Origin: Streptomyces cellostaticus
Lineage (GTDB): Bacteria; Actinomycetota; Actinomycetes; Streptomycetales; Streptomycetaceae
Direction of reading: 5' to 3'
Assembly: GCF_001513965.1 (NCBI RefSeq)
Contig: NZ_KQ948047.1
Span: forward strand, 1-64,000
DNA: 64,000 bases
Positions 15,621 to 23,885 of the stretch are shown one piece after another. How positions within the stretch are numbered: the stretch's first letter is position 1; the number at the start of each line of letters is the position of its first letter. The position numbers and the translations under genes are program-made. The notes beneath the pieces were generated by a model that was not told the DNA's origin, did not search any database, and saw only the letters and a program-made list of their open reading frames with translations.

Positions 15621-15999
15621 CCGTGCAAGTCCTTTCGGTCGTCCGCCCCTTGCGGCGGTGGTCATGACGCCGCGCGGCCGCCACGGACGGGCGGCCGGGA
15701 AACGGCATCCCCGCGGCTGCTTCCGCAACGTGGTCCGGCGGCACCCCCGTCGCCGTCGGACCACCGATTTCGTCGCTGCGGCAACGCCGCGGTCCGGACC
15801 CGGTGTTCGGATCCGCCTCAAGGTTCTGGGGCCGCTCGTTGTTGCGCACCCTCGAAACAGCCCGCGAAACAAACGGCCTCGCCACCGGACCTGGACGTCG
15901 GTCGGCTGGAACGTGCTGTTCAGGGATGCGATCGGCCCGACGCGGTGCAAGGGTTGTCCTTTGCAGCTCGTAACTGCTCGTGCCGGCATGGGGGATGGG
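15621..15999. promoter_or_regulatory. 379-bp divergent non-coding region
   Basis: Lies between the start of the muramidase and the start of the STAND/WD40 gene and must carry both promoters. It is open in frame on the plus strand, but no ribosome site or protein-like sequence was recognised upstream of 15988. An imperfect dyad GCAAGGGTTGTCCTTTGC is present near 15947-15964. Nothing else was identified. Confidence 0.4.
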
Positions 16000-18900
16000 A
16001 TGGGGCGTCGTGAGGGCTCGCTGGATCCGGCCGCCGGGCCGGTCCAGCGCTTCGCGTTCGAGTTACGCAAGCTGCGCCAGGACGCGGGAGGCCTGACCTA
16101 CCGGGCCATGGCGCAGCGCACGGACTACTCGGTCGCCACGTTGTCGAGGGCTGCCGCGGGTGAGCAACTGCCGTCCCTGGAGGTGGTGCTGGCCTATGTG
16201 CGGGCCTGCGGCGCAGACGCCGGGGAGTGGGAGCAGCGCTGGCGCGCGGCGGCCCGGGAAGCGGCCGCCGAGCCGGCGGATGCCGACGACGCGGACGCCC
16301 CTTACCGGGGGCTGGCCCGCTTCGAACCCGGTGACCAGGATCTGTTCTTCGGGCGCGACCACCTCGTGGCTCAACTGGCCGAGCGCGTGTGCGCCCGCCG
16401 GGTGGTCGCGCTGGTGGGCGCGTCCGGCAGCGGCAAGTCCTCCCTGCTGCGCGCGGGGCTGATCCCCACCCTGCGGACCCATGGTGCGCCGGAGTGCCCA
16501 CTGGCGGCCATCCGGATCCTCACGCCGGGGCCGCGCCCGTTGTCCACCCACGCCGATGCCATGACGGCGAGCCGGGAACCCGGTGACACGGTCGTCGTGG
16601 TCGACCAGTTCGAGGAGCTCTTCACCCTGTGCACGGATCCGGCCGAGCGTACGGCTTTCCTCGGCCTGCTGGCGGCCGCGGTGCACCCGGAGAGCAGGCT
16701 GCGGGTGGTGATCGCGGTGCGGGCGGACTTCTTCGGCCGCTGTGCCGAGCATCCTCCGCTCGCCGCGGCGATCAGGGACGCCACTCTCCTGCTCGGCCCC
16801 ATGGGACCGACCGAACTGCGTGCGGCGATCGTCAAGCCCGCCGCGGCCGCCGGGTTGATCGTGGAGCGCACGTTGACCGCGCAGATCGTCGAGGACGTCG
16901 CCGAGGAACCCGGCGGACTGCCGTTGATGTCCCACGCCCTGCTGGAGACCTGGCGCCGCCGCAAGGGCCGCACCCTCACCCTGGCCGCCTACCGGGCGGC
17001 GGGCGGTGTGCACGGCGCCCTCACCCGCACCGCCGAGGAGCTGTACGACCAACTCTCCCCTGAGCAGGCCGAGATCGCCCGGCGCATCCTGCTGCGCCTG
17101 ATCACTCCCGGTGAAGGGGCCCAGGACACCAGCCGCCCCGCCGACCACACCGAACTACAGGCGCGGAGCGCCACCGCCTCTCCCACCGACACGGCACCGG
17201 TACTGGAACGACTGGCCCGCGCACGGCTGATCACGCTCGACGGCGACACGGTGCACCTGGCCCACGAGGCACTGATCACCGCCTGGCCGCGCCTGCGGTC
17301 CTGGATCGACGGCGCCCGCGACCGCCTGCGTGTCCATCGCCAGATCACCGAAGCCGCCCGCGGCTGGAACGCACTCGCCCAGGACCCCGGGGCCCTGTAC
17401 CGCGGCACCCGCCTCGCCGCGGCCGAGGAGTGCTTCGCCGGGCATCGCGCGGATCTCAGTCCGGTCGAGTGCGCGTTCCTCGACGCCAGCAGCGCCGCCC
17501 GCGAGCAGGAGCGGCGGGCGGCGGCCCGTACCGCCCGGCGTTTCCGGGTCCTGCTGTCGGCGGTGTCCGCCCTGCTGCTGCTCGCCTCGACGGCCGCCGT
17601 CATCGCCTTCCAGCAGCGCACGCTGGCCCGCGCCGGCCGCGACCGGGCGGTCGCGGAGCAGGTGGTGGCCGAGGCGGGCCAGCTCGCCGCGACCGATCCG
17701 TCGCTGGCCGCGCGGATGTACGTGGCGGCGCACCGGCTGCGGCCGGACCGCGAAGCCGCCGCGGGCCTCCTGGACTCGCAGCACCTCGCCCTCTCCTCCG
17801 TACTGGCCGGACACACGCAGGCGGTGTACGCGGTGGCGTTCTCCCCGGACGGCCGCACGCTCGCGACCGGGGCCGGTGACAACACCATCCGGCTGTGGAA
17901 CCTGGCCGATCCCGCGCACCCCGTCCCGCTGGGCAGGCCGCTGACCGGGCACACCGGCTGGGTGTACTGGCTCCAGTTCTCACCGGACGGCCACACCCTG
18001 GCCAGCGCGAGCCGGGACCGTACAGCGCGCTTGTGGGACGTACGGGACCCGCTGCACCCGACGGCCCTCGGCAGGCCGCTGCCCGGGCACCGCGACTTCG
18101 TCTTCTCCGTCTCGTTCAGCCGTGACGGGCGCACGCTGGCCACCGCGTCCCACGACCGCACCGTACGGCTGTGGGACGTCTCCGACCCGGCGCATGCCAG
18201 GGCACTGGGCCACCCGCTCACGGGGGCGGCCGACTCCGTCGCCTCAGCCGCTTTCAGCCCGGACGGGCGGACGGTGGCGGCCCCCGGCCACGACCACATG
18301 ATCCGTCTGTGGAACGTCACCCACCGCACGAGCCCCAGGTTGTGGCGTACGCCGCTGAGCGGCCCGGACGTCGTCTACGCGGTCGCCTTCCGCCGGGACA
18401 GCCGGCTGATGGCCAGCGTGGGCAACGACCAGAAGGTACGGCTGTGGGACGTCTCCGACCCGGCCCGCGCGAAGGCGCTGGGCGAGCCGCTGACCGGGCA
18501 CAGCGACACGCTGCTCGCCGTGGCGTTCTCGCCCGACGGCCGGACACTGGCCACCGGCGGCGCCGACCACACCATCCGGCTGTGGGACGTCTCCGACCCA
18601 CTGCATCCGGCCGCCCTCGGGCAGCCGCTGATCGGCCACGCCGGATTCGTCAACTGGCTGGCGTTCAGCCCCGACGGGCGGTCGCTGGCCAGTGCGAGCG
18701 ACGACCACACCGTACGGCTGTGGCATCTGCCGCGCACGGTCCTGGGCGGCCGCATCGGTGCCCTCACCAGCATCGCGTTCGGCCCGGACGACCACGGCAT
18801 GGCCAGCGCGGACGACGGGAGGGTACGGCTGTGGGACGTCCGCGACCCGGCGCGCGGCAGACAGCTGAGCGAGCTGCCGGACGAGCACTCCGCGACCCGG

Positions 18901-19782
18901 GTGCTGTTCCGCCCGCAGGGCAGCCTGCTGGCCTGCGCCGACCGTGACGGCACCGTGCGGCTGTGGGACGTCTCCGACCCGGGCCGTCCCCGGCCGGCCG
19001 GCACGGTCCGCACCGGCGTCACCGACCAGTCCGACGTGCTGGCCTTCACCCCCGACGGCCGCGTCCTGGTCACCGGCGGCCCGGCGCACAGCCTGCGGCT
19101 GTGGAACGTCACCGACCCCGCACACCCCGCCGCCCTCGGCCACCCGCTGACCGGCCACATCAGCTTCGTCCACTGGGCGGGTGCCAGCCCGGACGGCCAC
19201 ACCCTGGCCAGCACCAGCGAGGACGACAAGGTCCGGCTGTGGGACATCCGGGACCCGGCACGTCCCCGGGCCCTGCCGGACATCCGCACGGGCGACACCG
19301 GCGGCACCCGGTGGGGCGCGTTCAGCCCCGACGGGCGGCTGCTGGCCACCGCCGGCGCGGGCCACGACGTGCGCCTGTGGAACGTCTCCGCTCCCGCGCA
19401 CGCCACCGGCCTCGGCACCGCGCTGACCGGCCACACCGGCGCGGTCACCTGGGTGGGTTTCAGCCCGGACGGCCGCACACTGGCCGCCGCCGGCGACGAC
19501 CGGAGCGTCCTGATGTGGAACCTGGACGACCCGGCCCGTCCGGCCCCTTGGGGCAGGGGGCTCACCGCCGGACACACCGACGCGATCGAGACGGCCGCGT
19601 ACCGCCCGGACGGGCGGCTGCTGGCCACGGCGGGACCGGACGGCACGATCGAGCTCACCCCGCTCGCACTCGACCAGGCGATCCGGCGGATCTGCACCGA
19701 CACCACCGGCCTGCTCACCCCGGCGCAATGGCCGCACTACGTAACGGAACTCCCCTACGCTCCGCCGTGTCATGACGGGTGA
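16000..19782 (+). CDS. HTH-STAND ATPase with 14 WD40 repeats
   Basis: 1260-residue signalling protein. Domains in order: XRE-like helix-turn-helix (about 15-70, GLTYRAMAQRTDYSVATLS); nSTAND-type P-loop ATPase with Walker A VGASGSGKS (140-148) and Walker B TVVVVDQFEEL (196-206), followed by winged-helix segments (GLPLMSHALLETW, HEALITAWPRLRSWI); a transmembrane helix about 514-537; then WD40 repeats from about 603 to 1220. I count 14 repeats, most with the core FSPDGRTLATG..D.TIRLW, which would make two seven-bladed propellers outside the helix. The short linker of each repeat contains a recurrent DPAHP..LG.PLTGH. The start at 16000 is preferred (GGGGGA upstream); 15988 is also possible. The ligand and output are unknown. 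Confidence 0.85.
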   Translation: MGRREGSLDPAAGPVQRFAFELRKLRQDAGGLTYRAMAQRTDYSVATLSRAAAGEQLPSLEVVLAYVRACGADAGEWEQRWRAAAREAAAEPADADDADAPYRGLARFEPGDQDLFFGRDHLVAQLAERVCARRVVALVGASGSGKSSLLRAGLIPTLRTHGAPECPLAAIRILTPGPRPLSTHADAMTASREPGDTVVVVDQFEELFTLCTDPAERTAFLGLLAAAVHPESRLRVVIAVRADFFGRCAEHPPLAAAIRDATLLLGPMGPTELRAAIVKPAAAAGLIVERTLTAQIVEDVAEEPGGLPLMSHALLETWRRRKGRTLTLAAYRAAGGVHGALTRTAEELYDQLSPEQAEIARRILLRLITPGEGAQDTSRPADHTELQARSATASPTDTAPVLERLARARLITLDGDTVHLAHEALITAWPRLRSWIDGARDRLRVHRQITEAARGWNALAQDPGALYRGTRLAAAEECFAGHRADLSPVECAFLDASSAAREQERRAAARTARRFRVLLSAVSALLLLASTAAVIAFQQRTLARAGRDRAVAEQVVAEAGQLAATDPSLAARMYVAAHRLRPDREAAAGLLDSQHLALSSVLAGHTQAVYAVAFSPDGRTLATGAGDNTIRLWNLADPAHPVPLGRPLTGHTGWVYWLQFSPDGHTLASASRDRTARLWDVRDPLHPTALGRPLPGHRDFVFSVSFSRDGRTLATASHDRTVRLWDVSDPAHARALGHPLTGAADSVASAAFSPDGRTVAAPGHDHMIRLWNVTHRTSPRLWRTPLSGPDVVYAVAFRRDSRLMASVGNDQKVRLWDVSDPARAKALGEPLTGHSDTLLAVAFSPDGRTLATGGADHTIRLWDVSDPLHPAALGQPLIGHAGFVNWLAFSPDGRSLASASDDHTVRLWHLPRTVLGGRIGALTSIAFGPDDHGMASADDGRVRLWDVRDPARGRQLSELPDEHSATRVLFRPQGSLLACADRDGTVRLWDVSDPGRPRPAGTVRTGVTDQSDVLAFTPDGRVLVTGGPAHSLRLWNVTDPAHPAALGHPLTGHISFVHWAGASPDGHTLASTSEDDKVRLWDIRDPARPRALPDIRTGDTGGTRWGAFSPDGRLLATAGAGHDVRLWNVSAPAHATGLGTALTGHTGAVTWVGFSPDGRTLAAAGDDRSVLMWNLDDPARPAPWGRGLTAGHTDAIETAAYRPDGRLLATAGPDGTIELTPLALDQAIRRICTDTTGLLTPAQWPHYVTELPYAPPCHDG

Positions 19783-20717
19783 GGCTCCGTGAGCAACTCC
19801 GCGAGGAAATCGGCGCATTGAAGGATCCGATCCAGCTGTGGTCCTCGGCGGGCCCGGCGGAACCCATGGCGGCGGCCCCAGAAGGCGGCCTGGACCAGGT
19901 GCAGTTGTGCCCAGCGGCGCACGCGCTCGCGGTCGAGTTCCGCGCTCTCGGCAAAGACGTCCAGGGCTTGGTCGACGGCCTTGGGCAGATCGTCCGCTGC
20001 GCGGAGCGACACCGCGTACGCCTTGAGCAGGGTGCCGCCGTCGTAGGCGGGGTCGCCCGCGTACCCCTTGGGATCCACGGCCAGCCACGACTCACGGCGG
20101 GCGCGGAGGATGTTGCGGGCGTGCAGGTCGCCGTGGACGAGGATGTCGGGCTGGGCACGGGCCAGCTCCCGGACGGTCGCCAGGGCCTCGTCCACCACGT
20201 ACGGCGGCAGCCGGTGGGACAGCCCCGCGGCGTCCTTGCGCAGCTGCTCCTCCCAGGCATCGGCCTGCTCGCGCAGCCGGGGCAGACCGGGCGGCGCGGG
20301 GACGGCGAGCCGACGGTTGATCCACCCCGCGACCGCGACCAGCTCGTCTCCGTCCGCCAGTTCCGCCAGGGTCGACGTGCCGGCCCTCTCCAGCAGCATC
20401 GCGAACCGGTCGTCGTCACGCTCGCGCAGCAGCACGGCTCCGCGCCCGCCCCACACGGCGAACGCGTCCGGCTCGTGGACGTTGCCGGGGTGCGGGAACG
20501 ACACCTTCAGTACGGCGGTGTCCCCGTCCGCCGCCCGGCGCACCGGGACGACGACACCGACGCCGCCGTGCAGGACCGCACCGTCGGGCACACATCCCCA
20601 GCGGGTCGGCAGTTCGCCCACGATCCCGGGCAGTTCGGCGAGCCACGCGGCTCCGGACTCTCCTTCGCGCTCGACGGTCGTCCGCACGAACGCCTCCGGC
20701 AGGTCGATCACTTGCAC
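19770..20717 (-). CDS. APH(6)-family aminoglycoside/hydroxyurea phosphotransferase-like kinase
   Basis: 315 residues. The kinase catalytic loop is HGDLHARNIL and the metal-binding motif DPKGYAGDPAYDGG, the combination found in streptomycin 6-kinases and hydroxyurea kinases (Pfam APH_6_hur). The GTG at 20717 is preceded by AAGGGGGG and opens MQVIDLPEAFVRTT. It may inactivate an aminoglycoside or related alcohol by phosphorylation; the true substrate cannot be read from sequence, and chromosomal homologues in Streptomyces are often not resistance genes. Its 3' end overlaps the STAND/WD40 gene by 13 bases on the opposite strand. Confidence 0.82.
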   Translation of the reverse strand: MQVIDLPEAFVRTTVEREGESGAAWLAELPGIVGELPTRWGCVPDGAVLHGGVGVVVPVRRAADGDTAVLKVSFPHPGNVHEPDAFAVWGGRGAVLLRERDDDRFAMLLERAGTSTLAELADGDELVAVAGWINRRLAVPAPPGLPRLREQADAWEEQLRKDAAGLSHRLPPYVVDEALATVRELARAQPDILVHGDLHARNILRARRESWLAVDPKGYAGDPAYDGGTLLKAYAVSLRAADDLPKAVDQALDVFAESAELDRERVRRWAQLHLVQAAFWGRRHGFRRARRGPQLDRILQCADFLAELLTEPHPS

Positions 20718-20801
20718 CTGTCCCCCCTTCGCCGGCCCGCGCGGCAGAGGCGGCCGTAAACCCGGTGGAGCCCCGCCGCCCGATGTGCCTAGGGTCGCAG
20801 A

Positions 20802-21161
20802 ATGAGTACCCGGACCTTCCGTATCACCGTCCGCGGCGTCTTCGACGGGCTCAGCGCCGCCCAGCGGGCCGACCTGCTGGCCGACGCCGCCGAACACGAC
20901 GTGCTGCACGCCGCCTACACGCCCGAGGGGCACCTCAGTTACGACATCGCCGCCCGGACCGCGTTCGTCTTCCGCTTCTCGGACAGCGGGGAGGAAGAGG
21001 AGCACATCCTGGAGGCGACCGAGCGGGCCGAGGAGGCGGCGAAGGCGTGGCTGACCGAGCGCGGCTACGGCTTCAGGAACCTCAGGTCCAGCGCGGAGGA
21101 CCTCTCCCAGGCGCCCTTGGGGAAGCGGCAGCGACGGGCTGCGCGTTCGAACGGCGCATAA
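20802..21161 (+). CDS. DUF6204-like conserved hypothetical protein
   Basis: 119 residues, cytoplasmic, acidic, no signal peptide or membrane segment. The sequence begins MSTRTFRITVRGVFDGLSAAQR, contains HLSYDIAARTAFVFRF and a charged helix EEEEHILEATERAEEAAKAWL, and ends with a basic tail. It resembles the actinobacterial family I recall as DUF6204, a small ferredoxin-like-fold family without known function. The assignment is from memory. The stop at 21159 is only 2 bases before the operator of the next gene, so it may be co-regulated or simply adjacent. Confidence 0.7.
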   Translation: MSTRTFRITVRGVFDGLSAAQRADLLADAAEHDVLHAAYTPEGHLSYDIAARTAFVFRFSDSGEEEEHILEATERAEEAAKAWLTERGYGFRNLRSSAEDLSQAPLGKRQRRAARSNGA

Positions 21162-21162
21162 A

Positions 21163-21176
21163 CTTGAGTACTCAAG
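21163..21176. promoter_or_regulatory. Perfect palindrome, probable MarR operator
   Basis: CTTGAGTACTCAAG is a perfect 14-bp inverted repeat. It ends inside the AAGGAGA ribosome site (21174-21180) of the MarR-type gene that follows, so a bound repressor dimer would block its own transcription and the start region. MarR-family sites often have this TTGA..TCAA form. Confidence 0.7.
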
Positions 21177-21189
21177 GAGATGGCAATGA

Positions 21190-21660
21190 GTGGGGACGGA
21201 AGTGAGTGACGCCCTCGACGCCTCGCTGCGGCTGGTGCGGGCGCAGGCGGCTCTCGTGCGGCGCTTCGACGCCCGGCTCGGCGGCCTGCACGGTGTGAGC
21301 CTGGCCGACTTCACGATGCTGCTGCGCCTGGGGCAGGCGCCGGGCGGCCGGATGCGGCGGGTCGACCTGGCCGAGGCCCTGGGGCTGACCGCGTCCGGGG
21401 TGACCCGCGGGCTGGCGCCCCTGGAGCGGATCGGGCTGGTGACCCGCGAGTCGGACGCCCGTGACGCGCGCGTGGCCTACGCGTCACTGACCGGGACCGG
21501 CAAGCTGCGGCTGAAGGAGATGCTGGCCACCGCCGAGGAGACCGCCGCGGAGATCTTCGCCGGTCCTGCGTGGAGCGCGGAGGACCTCGGCCTGCTGTCC
21601 GTCCTGCTGACCCGGCTCGGCGGCACCGGCCTCCCCGGCCATGGCAGCGCACCCCGCTGA
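21190..21660 (+). CDS. MarR-family transcriptional regulator
   Basis: 156 residues with a winged helix-turn-helix: recognition region RRVDLAEALGLTASGVTRGLAPLERIGLVTRESDARDARV, then the wing and a C-terminal dimerisation helix. The start is GTG 21190 or GTG 21202; both are downstream of AAGGAGA. An ATG at 21186 has the best spacing to that site but runs out of frame after seven codons. The operator palindrome immediately upstream argues for autoregulation. The effector and other targets are unknown; the next gene, for a lipoprotein, is the nearest candidate target. Confidence 0.88.
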   Translation: MGTEVSDALDASLRLVRAQAALVRRFDARLGGLHGVSLADFTMLLRLGQAPGGRMRRVDLAEALGLTASGVTRGLAPLERIGLVTRESDARDARVAYASLTGTGKLRLKEMLATAEETAAEIFAGPAWSAEDLGLLSVLLTRLGGTGLPGHGSAPR

Positions 21661-21809
21661 CCCGTCCCGGCGACCGAGCCATGGCTGCCGGGAATCCAGC
21701 CACCGCACGGCCTGAACTCACCGTGGTTCACGTCACGTTGCGATGTGGCCGAATTGTGAGGGGCCGGTGCATGCGGCCATGGCATGCTCATGGCTCACCA
21801 CCGAATTAC

Positions 21810-21841
21810 CGGCCGGTTCTACCCATCGGTAGAACCGGCCG
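21810..21841. other. Long perfect hairpin upstream of lipoprotein gene
   Basis: GGCCGGTTCTACC (21811-21823) and its exact inverse GGTAGAACCGGCC (21828-21840) enclose a 4-base loop CATC; one more C-G pair closes the base. There is no T-run. It lies 48 bases before the TTG start of the lipoprotein gene, so it may be a terminator for the MarR gene, a dimeric operator or a 5'-UTR structure. Confidence 0.65.
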
Positions 21842-21888
21842 CTGCCGGTGCACCTTCGTCACCACCCCCACCTCCCACAGGACCGACC

Positions 21889-23358
21889 TTGCGCAGACGC
21901 ACGAGGCACAGGCGTGCCCTCCTGCCCGCTTTCGCCGTGACCGCCCTCCTTCTCGCCGCCGGGTGCTCCTCGCCCGCGCCGCACGCCGAACGGCCTGCGG
22001 CGGGCCACGGCCAGGACGTCCGGGCCACCGACGGCCCCACGGACCACCGGCTCACCGTCGCGGCCGCCCCCGCGCCCGCCGCCACCGCGACGGCCACGGC
22101 CGGCCCGGCCGGCTCGGGCAGGCGGGCGCACAAGACCAAGCTCACCATCAGCTCGTACGACGGCCGGACCCGGCGTGCCGTCATCTCCAAGGGGCAGGCG
22201 ACAACCGGGACTTCGAAGCCCCCTTCGGCCTCCCCCGCCTCCCCCGCCTCCCCCGCCTCTCCCACCTCGGCCACCCCCTCCCCCGCCTCCTCGGCGGCAC
22301 CGCACGAGGCCGTCGTGGGCGACGTGATCGCCAGCGCCCCGGCGCCCGGGGCCCCGCACGGGCTGCTCGCCAAGGTCACCAAGGTGATCGGCGAGACCGA
22401 CCAGGGCACGCAGGTGCAGACCGAACCGGCGGCACTGAACGCGGTGCTGGGCGACGACACGGCCAAGGGCACCGTGCCGGTCGACCCGTCCTCCTTCGCC
22501 GTCGACAAGCTGCTGCCCGACGTCAAGGTCTCCTGGTCCAAGGCCGGTGACGTGCACGTCGGCCCCAAGGGTGCGACGGTGCCGCTCGGCAGCCTCCGGC
22601 TGGACGTCGGCGCCGAAGTGCCGACGTCCAAGGACGCCCCGGTGTCGGCCACCGCCTCGGTGTCCGGATTCGTCCAGGTGGCCCCCCAGGTCGACTTCTC
22701 CTACGGCGGTTCCGGGACCGACGCGGCGCCCGGCTCGGCGTATCTCGGCGTCTCCGGCGACTGGAGCTCCGGATGGGCCGTGAAGGGCCGGGCCGCCGCG
22801 GCCACCGGCACCCCGCTGCGGATCCCGTTCGCCAAGCTGCACGCCGATCCCGTCCTCCAGGTCGGCCCCGTCCCCGTGGTCGTCAACCTCGACCTGACCT
22901 GCTACGTCCAGATCAGCGCCGACGGACACGTCACCGTCGACGTCCAGCAGAGCCTCAAGGGCGACTTCAAGGCGGGCGGCACCTTCGGAGTGGCCAAGGG
23001 GTGGACGCCGGTCAGCTCGGCGGACATGAAGAGCACGCCCGTACGGGCCTCCCTGACCACCGCCGGAAGCGTGAAGACGGCCCTCGGCGCCGAGGCGTCC
23101 GTCGGCCTCTACGGCACCGTCGGCGTCACCGCCGACCTGGCGCCGTACCTGCGCGGCGAGGCCTCCGGCACGGTCACCGCCACCTCGGACACCGGCACAC
23201 GGGCCGAGGGCACCTGGGGGGTGTACGGCGGTGTCGACCTGTCGGGCACCCTGCGGCTCCAGTTGTCCATCTTCGGTACGCCGGTGTTCCAGCGGAGCGT
23301 TCCCCTGGGCTCGCTGCACCGCGAATGGAAACTGGCGGGCGGCTCCCTGGGGTCGTAG
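21889..23358 (+). CDS. Large secreted lipoprotein of unknown function
   Basis: 489 residues. The basic N-terminus and hydrophobic stretch AFAVTALLLAAGCSS form a lipoprotein signal with the lipobox LAAGC. A Ser/Pro/Ala repeat linker (SPASPASPASP) follows near residue 105, then a long region rich in beta-strand-like GTV/ASV patterns ending in SVPLGSLHREWKLAGG. No catalytic motif was recognised. TTG at 21889 is chosen because CAGGA lies before it and it places the signal peptide at the N-terminus; an upstream ATG at 21784 would put 35 proline-rich residues and the long hairpin inside the coding region. It is likely anchored outside the membrane. Confidence 0.7.
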   Translation: MRRRTRHRRALLPAFAVTALLLAAGCSSPAPHAERPAAGHGQDVRATDGPTDHRLTVAAAPAPAATATATAGPAGSGRRAHKTKLTISSYDGRTRRAVISKGQATTGTSKPPSASPASPASPASPTSATPSPASSAAPHEAVVGDVIASAPAPGAPHGLLAKVTKVIGETDQGTQVQTEPAALNAVLGDDTAKGTVPVDPSSFAVDKLLPDVKVSWSKAGDVHVGPKGATVPLGSLRLDVGAEVPTSKDAPVSATASVSGFVQVAPQVDFSYGGSGTDAAPGSAYLGVSGDWSSGWAVKGRAAAATGTPLRIPFAKLHADPVLQVGPVPVVVNLDLTCYVQISADGHVTVDVQQSLKGDFKAGGTFGVAKGWTPVSSADMKSTPVRASLTTAGSVKTALGAEASVGLYGTVGVTADLAPYLRGEASGTVTATSDTGTRAEGTWGVYGGVDLSGTLRLQLSIFGTPVFQRSVPLGSLHREWKLAGGSLGS

Positions 23359-23370
23359 CCACCGCAGACG

Positions 23371-23778
23371 TCAGGCTGCGCCGCCCGGTATCCAGCCCTG
23401 GCGGCGCAGGATGGCCGACACGTCCGGCGCCCGGTAGTGCTCGCCCTTGAGGACCTTGCCGTCGGCCCGGCGGGCCACTTCCCCGTCGGGACCCAGCTTG
23501 CTCATGTTGGCGCGGTGGACCTCGGCGATCACCGCGTCGAGGTCGACGCCGTGCACCAGGGCCGTGCCGTACGCCACGTACACCACGTCCGCCAGCTCGT
23601 GCGCGAGCCGGTCCAGCGGGCCCTCGACCGAAACCTCGGCGACCTCCGCGGCCTCCTCGGCGAGCAGTTCCCCGCGGTGCGCGGCCAGGTCGGGGCTCAC
23701 CTCGGTCGGCGTGCTGCGGGCGTCGAGGCCGAAGGCGAGGTGGAACTCATGGACGAGACGGGCGGGCGAATGACTCAT
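23371..23778 (-). CDS. MazG-like nucleotide pyrophosphohydrolase
   Basis: 135 residues, all-alpha NTP-PPase/MazG superfamily. The metal-binding pattern ELLAEEAAEVAE followed by HELADVVYVAYGTA is visible, then the HRANMSKLGPDG and GKVLKGEHYRAPD segments typical of the phosphoribosyl-ATP pyrophosphohydrolase-like MazG branch. It probably hydrolyses a nucleoside triphosphate or related nucleotide to the monophosphate; housecleaning of non-canonical nucleotides is the usual suggestion for this family. It converges on the lipoprotein gene with a 12-base gap and is divergent from the TAXI gene. Confidence 0.82.
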   Translation of the reverse strand: MSHSPARLVHEFHLAFGLDARSTPTEVSPDLAAHRGELLAEEAAEVAEVSVEGPLDRLAHELADVVYVAYGTALVHGVDLDAVIAEVHRANMSKLGPDGEVARRADGKVLKGEHYRAPDVSAILRRQGWIPGGAA

Positions 23779-23885
23779 ACGGCGACCCTAACGGCCGCCA
23801 CTGACAGCGCCTCCGCCCTTCCCCGGCGTCCCGGAGTGACCCCGGCCCTGGTCAGCCCCGTGCGCGGCCTGGCAGGATCGCCCGC

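Noticed and set aside
15658..15999. N-terminal extension of the STAND/WD40 protein by 114 residues
   Set aside because: The region is Arg/Pro-rich, has no ribosome site at its first ATG, and overlaps the promoter zone of the divergent muramidase.
14085..16013. A 642-residue plus-strand open frame opposite the muramidase
   Set aside because: It mirrors the tandem repeat of the muramidase gene and shows only low-complexity Gly/Val/Arg composition.
19770..20717. Self-resistance gene for the PKS product
   Set aside because: It is 9 kb away from the PKS operon, separated by housekeeping-type genes, and APH(6)-type kinases act on aminoglycosides, not polyenes.
21784..21888. ATG start giving a 524-residue form of the lipoprotein
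   Set aside because: It would place a long hairpin inside the coding region and 35 residues ahead of the signal peptide, preventing normal export.
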